From positions 1 to 30,814 of the forward strand of contig CAMPJJ010000069.1 of the NCBI GenBank assembly GCA_946886855.1: 30,814 nucleotides of DNA, written 5' to 3'. Made by a program: the position numbers and the translations under genes. Each line of letters opens with the position of its first letter. Positions within the stretch are counted from its first letter, which is position 1. Of this stretch, positions 27,664-30,814 are shown piece by piece. The notes beneath the pieces were generated by a model. The model ran no database searches, was not told the DNA's origin, and saw only the letters and a program-made list of their open reading frames with translations. This DNA comes from an uncultured Roseateles sp. (lineage in GTDB: Bacteria > Pseudomonadota > Gammaproteobacteria > Burkholderiales > Burkholderiaceae).

Positions 27664-29328
27664 TCACACCCGGTAGTTCGGGCGCCGCCCCCGCAGCCAC
27701 TGCTCCAGCATCATCAGGATCCAGACCATCTCGCCGTAGTACCCGGGGTGTTCCGGCAGCCGCTCCTTGAGCAGGCTGCGGATGAACTCCGGACGGACGA
27801 TGCCGCGCGTGGACAGGCTGCCCAGCGAGTCCTCCGCCAGCGCGCGCAGGTTGGCGTCGCGCGTGGCCCAGACGCCGAAGGGCAGGCCGAAGCCCTGCTT
27901 CTTCTTGACGATGATCTCGTCGGGCAGGAAGCCGCGCAGCGCCTCCTTGAAGAACCAGCGCAGCTGCAGGCCCTTGAGCTTGTAGCCGGCCGGCAGGCGC
28001 TCGGAGAAGGCCAGCAGCTCGTCGTCCAGCATCGGGAAGCCGACCGAGGTGCCCGCCAGCCGCGTCGTGCCCACGACCTTCGGCAAGTCGGTGTCGGCCA
28101 GCGTGTAGCGCCAGTCGAAGGCCAGCATGCGGTCGACCAGCTGGCCGGTCTTCAGCCCGGCCCACACCTGGCGCTGCTGCTTCTGCGGTCCCAGCGGGTC
28201 CACGCGGCGCAGGAAGTCGGTCTCCAGCACGTCGGCCATGCCCAGCCGCGTGAGGAGGTTGTAGCTCTGCAGCCGGTCCGGCATCGGCACGCGCGCCTGG
28301 TCGATGTAGCTCGCGCCCTTCCTGAGCAGCGGCAGCTTGCCGACCGGCGAGCCGAACACCGGTTGCAGCACGAGGTCGCGCAGCGGTGCCGGCACGTTGC
28401 CGTACCAGGAGAACACCGTCTGCTTCGCGTAACGGGTGTTGCCGCCGAAGAGCTCGTCCCCGCCGTCGCCGGCCAGCAGGTGCCGCACGCCGTTGTCGTA
28501 GGCGCGGCGGGCGCAGTAGTAGGCCGGCAGCGCCGAGCTGTTGCCGAAGGGCTGGTCGTAATGCGTCGCGACCTTGGCGATGCCGTCGACCAGGTCCTTG
28601 GGCGTCACGTAGTACTCGTGATGCCGGGCGCCGAAGTGCTTGGCCGCGATGCGCGCGAAGGCCATCTCGTCGTAGCCCTCGGCCTCGAAGCCGATCGAGT
28701 AGGTGTCCGCCGGTCGCCCCGCGACGCGGCTCAGCATGCCCGCGACGGTGGAGCTGTCGGTGCCGCCGCTCAGGAAGCAGGCGGCGTCCGGCGCGTGCAT
28801 GGCCCGCTGCACCGAGCGCTGCAGGATCTCCTTGAATTCGACCTTCAGGTCCTCGAGCCTGGGCGCCGGGTCGGCGCGGAAGGTCGGCGTCCAGTAGGGC
28901 GTGACGCGCAGTTCGCCGCGCTCGAACACCGCCATATGCCCCGGCGGCAGGCGGAAGATGTTGCGGAACACCGTGCGCGGCGACGGGATGACGTGGAAGT
29001 AGAGGTAGTCGAACAGCGCCTGCGGATCGAGGTCGACGTCGTCGCCGGCCAGGTCGTCGGCGCGGGTGGCGAACTGCAGTTCATGGCCGACGATGCGGTA
29101 GCACAGCGGCTCGATGCCGAAACGGTCCGTCGCCAGCAGCGTGCGTCCGCCGGGTTGCCGCCAGGCCACCGAGAAGCGTCCGCCGACCTGCGCCAGCGCC
29201 GGGGCCGGGTTGGCGGCCGACAGCAGCGTCTGCCACGCGGCGTCGCGTTGCGCGGGCGGCGCGTCGGCGGGCAGGCCCGGCAGCAGCGGTTGACCAGTGG
29301 AAAGGAAAGTGGCGGTGCTCGTCGTCAT
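27664..29328 (-). CDS. Asparagine-synthase-like protein lacking the glutaminase nucleophile
   Basis: 554 aa. The C-terminal synthetase domain is intact: PP-loop SGGTDSS (187-193), YSIGFEAEGYDEMAFAR, LLAGDGGDELFGGNTRY, GFPMLDDELL and KKKQGFGLPFGVW. The N-terminal glutaminase domain is not: the protein begins MTTSTATFLSTGQ instead of MCGI, and only its second half is recognisable (FSVAWRQPGGRTLLATDRFG and LQFATRADDL). No upstream in-frame Cys start is visible near it. It therefore probably cannot hydrolyse glutamine and would use free ammonia, another nucleophile, or a partner glutaminase. The ATG at 29328 has no clear Shine-Dalgarno. It is divergent from a glycosyltransferase, suggesting a role in glycan modification. 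The family is certain, the reaction unknown. Confidence 0.85.
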   Translation of the reverse strand: MTTSTATFLSTGQPLLPGLPADAPPAQRDAAWQTLLSAANPAPALAQVGGRFSVAWRQPGGRTLLATDRFGIEPLCYRIVGHELQFATRADDLAGDDVDLDPQALFDYLYFHVIPSPRTVFRNIFRLPPGHMAVFERGELRVTPYWTPTFRADPAPRLEDLKVEFKEILQRSVQRAMHAPDAACFLSGGTDSSTVAGMLSRVAGRPADTYSIGFEAEGYDEMAFARIAAKHFGARHHEYYVTPKDLVDGIAKVATHYDQPFGNSSALPAYYCARRAYDNGVRHLLAGDGGDELFGGNTRYAKQTVFSWYGNVPAPLRDLVLQPVFGSPVGKLPLLRKGASYIDQARVPMPDRLQSYNLLTRLGMADVLETDFLRRVDPLGPQKQQRQVWAGLKTGQLVDRMLAFDWRYTLADTDLPKVVGTTRLAGTSVGFPMLDDELLAFSERLPAGYKLKGLQLRWFFKEALRGFLPDEIIVKKKQGFGLPFGVWATRDANLRALAEDSLGSLSTRGIVRPEFIRSLLKERLPEHPGYYGEMVWILMMLEQWLRGRRPNYRV

Positions 29329-29571
29329 CGTGGGGTACGGACCGGCGATGCGGCCAAGAGGCTGTGAAGCAATGAGGCAGTGAGGCAATGAGGCGGAAAA
29401 AAGGGGCGGCCACGCGGCGTGGATCGCCCCCGCCGGATTCTGGCGTGGAAATGAGTCGGCACGTCCGTCCTCGACCCCACCCACTTGGAGGGCCGCCCTT
29501 CGGGGGGAGGTTTCCGACCATGCCGCACAATCGCGGCCTGCCCGCTGTCGGAGGCGGGCGACGGAGCCGGT
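29329..29571. other. Divergent intergenic region
   Basis: 243 bp between the asparagine-synthase-like gene (-) and the glycosyltransferase (+), which should hold both promoters. It contains 8-bp tandem repeats (29370-29393), an A-run at 29397-29402, a CCACG-CGG-CGTGG dyad (near 29409-29421) and a CCC-TTCG-GGG hairpin near 29500. I cannot point to a convincing -35/-10 pair on either strand. Confidence 0.4.
29362..29393. repeat. 8-bp tandem repeat between divergent genes
   Basis: CAATGAGG (29370-29377), CAGTGAGG (29378-29385) and CAATGAGG (29386-29393) are in tandem, with a degenerate fourth copy, CTGTGAAG (29362-29369). They lie 42-65 bp upstream of the asparagine-synthase-like start. Being outside coding sequence and not a multiple of three, they could affect promoter spacing if copy number changes. 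Confidence 0.75.
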
Positions 29572-30693
29572 TTGCAGATTCACTGGATGCCTCACGCGCT
29601 GAACCCGGCCTACGCCGGCGTGCGCCTGCGCTGCCTGATGCCGAGCCGCGAACTGCGCCGCTCGGGCCTGGTGTCGCGGGTGCTGGATCCGGCGCGGGAC
29701 GATCAGCCGCTGCCCGCCACGGGCGTGCTCGTCGTTCAGGCGAAATGGCTGCTCGACGCCGGCTCGCCCGAGGCCTTGCGCCAGCGTGCGGCCCGCCTGG
29801 CCGAGGCCCGAGCGCAGGGTGTGCGGCTGGTGCTGGACAGCTTCGACAACTACTTCCTGAACGAGTCCGGCGACCCCGCCCGCGCCGCGCTGCTGATCGC
29901 CTACCGCGAGGCGCTGCCGCTGTTCTCGCTGTTCACCGTTTCCTCGCCGGGCCTGAAGCCCTTGTTGGAGGCGGAACTGCAGGCCCACCTGCCTGCTGAT
30001 CTGCGCGAAGCGGCGCCGGTGCGTGTCGTCGGCGATCCGGTCGAGACGCCCGCGGCCGCGCGCGACTTCGAATCCTGGCCCCATCGCATGCACCCCGGCC
30101 GCTGGGGCGGGCAGTGGCGCGCCTGGCGCGAGTTGCGCGAACACCGCGCGCAGCGCCGGGTCGCCCGGCAGCTCGTGTGGTTCGGCAATCACGGCAGCGC
30201 CTACGCGACCGGCGGCATGGCCGAACTCGAACCGCTGCTGCCGCTGCTCGAGGCCGCCGCACGGCGCCAGCCGCTGCGGCTGACGGTGGTCAGCAATTCG
30301 GAACAGCGGTATCGCGAGCTGCTCGGCCGCGCCGCCTTCCCGCATCGCTACCGGCCCTGGGACCGGCTGCATTTCCTGTCGCTGCTCGGCGAGCAGGACC
30401 TGGTGCTGCTGCCCGCCCGCATGACCGCCTTCACGATGGCCAAGAGCAACAACCGCATGCTGCTGGCCCTGGCCCAGGGCGTGCCGGTGATGGCCGACCC
30501 CCTGCCCGACTACCAGCCCTGGCGCGCGCACTGCGCGCTGGACGACTGGGCGCAGCTCGCCGATCACATCGCCGATCCGGCGCCGCTGGCCGCCCGCGCG
30601 CGCGCCGCGATGCCGGCCATCGAGCGCGACTATTCCACGCGCGCCATCGCCGCCCAATGGCGCGAGGCGCTGCAAGCCCCCGCTTCCCGATGA
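29572..30693 (+). CDS. Glycosyltransferase-like protein (TTG start)
   Basis: 373 aa, GT-B-like. The opening LQIHWMPHALNPAYAGVRLR fits the first beta strand and acceptor loop of GT4-type enzymes. VLVVQAKWLL and LVLDSFDNYFLNES follow. The second domain has VVGDPVETP, LVWFGNHGS, LTVVSNSEQRYREL and a late KSNNRMLLALAQGVPVMADPLPDY stretch (read in two pieces), equivalent to the donor motif but without the classic E-x7-E. I chose TTG at 29572 because GGAG (29563-29566) lies 5 bp upstream and the IHW strand is needed for the fold; ATG at 29587 would remove it. The donor sugar is unknown. The stop overlaps the next start (ATGA). Confidence 0.75.
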   Translation: MQIHWMPHALNPAYAGVRLRCLMPSRELRRSGLVSRVLDPARDDQPLPATGVLVVQAKWLLDAGSPEALRQRAARLAEARAQGVRLVLDSFDNYFLNESGDPARAALLIAYREALPLFSLFTVSSPGLKPLLEAELQAHLPADLREAAPVRVVGDPVETPAAARDFESWPHRMHPGRWGGQWRAWRELREHRAQRRVARQLVWFGNHGSAYATGGMAELEPLLPLLEAAARRQPLRLTVVSNSEQRYRELLGRAAFPHRYRPWDRLHFLSLLGEQDLVLLPARMTAFTMAKSNNRMLLALAQGVPVMADPLPDYQPWRAHCALDDWAQLADHIADPAPLAARARAAMPAIERDYSTRAIAAQWREALQAPASR

Positions 30694-30814
30694 ACCGCAT
30701 GACGCCAGATTCACTCGCCCGGCCGGATTCCGCGCCCGCCGATGCCAATGCAGATGCCGGTGCCGGTGCCGGTGCCGGTGCCGGTGCCGGTGCCGGTGCC
30801 GGTGCCGGTGCCGG
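30690..30814 (+). CDS. Start of an unidentified gene with an Ala-Gly repeat N terminus (partial)
   Basis: An ATG at 30690 overlaps the glycosyltransferase stop (ATGA), the coupling style seen throughout the window. The reading frame stays open to the window end: MNRMTPDSLARPDSAPADAN, then Ala-Asp and alternating Ala-Gly residues. The function cannot be told because the gene runs off the edge just inside the repeat. An internal ATG at 30699 is an alternative start. Confidence 0.5.
   Translation, partial: MNRMTPDSLARPDSAPADANADAGAGAGAGAGAGAGAGAGA
30756..30814 (+). repeat. Hexanucleotide repeat (GCCGGT)n at the window end
   Basis: Nine perfect copies of GCCGGT plus five further bases run to the window edge with no interruption. 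In the frame of the partial gene each unit encodes Ala-Gly. The true length is unknown because the repeat leaves the window. Perfect identity suggests recent expansion by slippage. Confidence 0.95.

Noticed and set aside
27664..29328. Naming the gene asnB
   Set aside because: The glutaminase nucleophile is missing and the context is glycan-related, so ordinary asparagine synthesis is not supported.

Overview
The window is about 30.8 kb of very GC-rich, tightly packed DNA with strong third-position G/C. This composition, the gene families and the operon style suggest a betaproteobacterium of the order Burkholderiales (Roseateles/Mitsuaria/Rubrivivax-like). That assignment is an inference; no rRNA or other taxonomic marker lies here. 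I saw no rRNA, tRNA, insertion sequence or CRISPR array.

Left edge (1-1042): an imperfect palindrome of about 177 bp fills the sequence from the window edge into the start of a ThiF/E1-like adenylyltransferase gene.

Region 1281-20095 (+): one long block of 14 genes, all on the plus strand, many overlapping by 1-8 bases. It is an exosortase A (XrtA/PEP-CTERM) exopolysaccharide locus. In order: outer-membrane export lipoprotein, chain-length determinant, BY-type tyrosine kinase with a Tyr-Gly tail, beta-barrel outer-membrane protein, ExeA-like ATPase, NodB-type deacetylase, FemAB-like protein, glycosyltransferase, exosortase A fused to an EpsI domain, glycosyltransferase, asparagine-synthase-type amidotransferase, two more glycosyltransferases, O-antigen-ligase-type polymerase/ligase and a second NodB-type deacetylase. 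Together they would build, modify, polymerise and export a polysaccharide, and process PEP-CTERM proteins at the inner membrane. No PEP-CTERM substrate and no prsK/prsR-type regulator is visible.

Region 20114-27644: a phosphonate uptake and catabolism unit. On the minus strand phnD-phnC-phnE-phnA-(Fe-alcohol dehydrogenase)-(phosphonoacetaldehyde dehydrogenase) form an overlapping operon, transcribed divergently from a LysR-type regulator. A perfect T-N11-A dyad lies in the shared promoter region. No AEP transaminase (phnW), phosphonatase (phnX) or C-P lyase is present. The gene set fits oxidation of 2-hydroxyethylphosphonate or phosphonoacetaldehyde to phosphonoacetate, then hydrolysis to acetate and phosphate.

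Region 27664-30814: an asparagine-synthase-like gene (-) that lacks the catalytic N-terminal cysteine, a divergent glycosyltransferase (+), and the start of another gene (+) whose N terminus is an Ala-Gly repeat encoded by (GCCGGT)n running off the window. Short in-frame tandem repeats (6, 9 and 12 bp) recur in several coding regions and are an unusual shared trait of this stretch.
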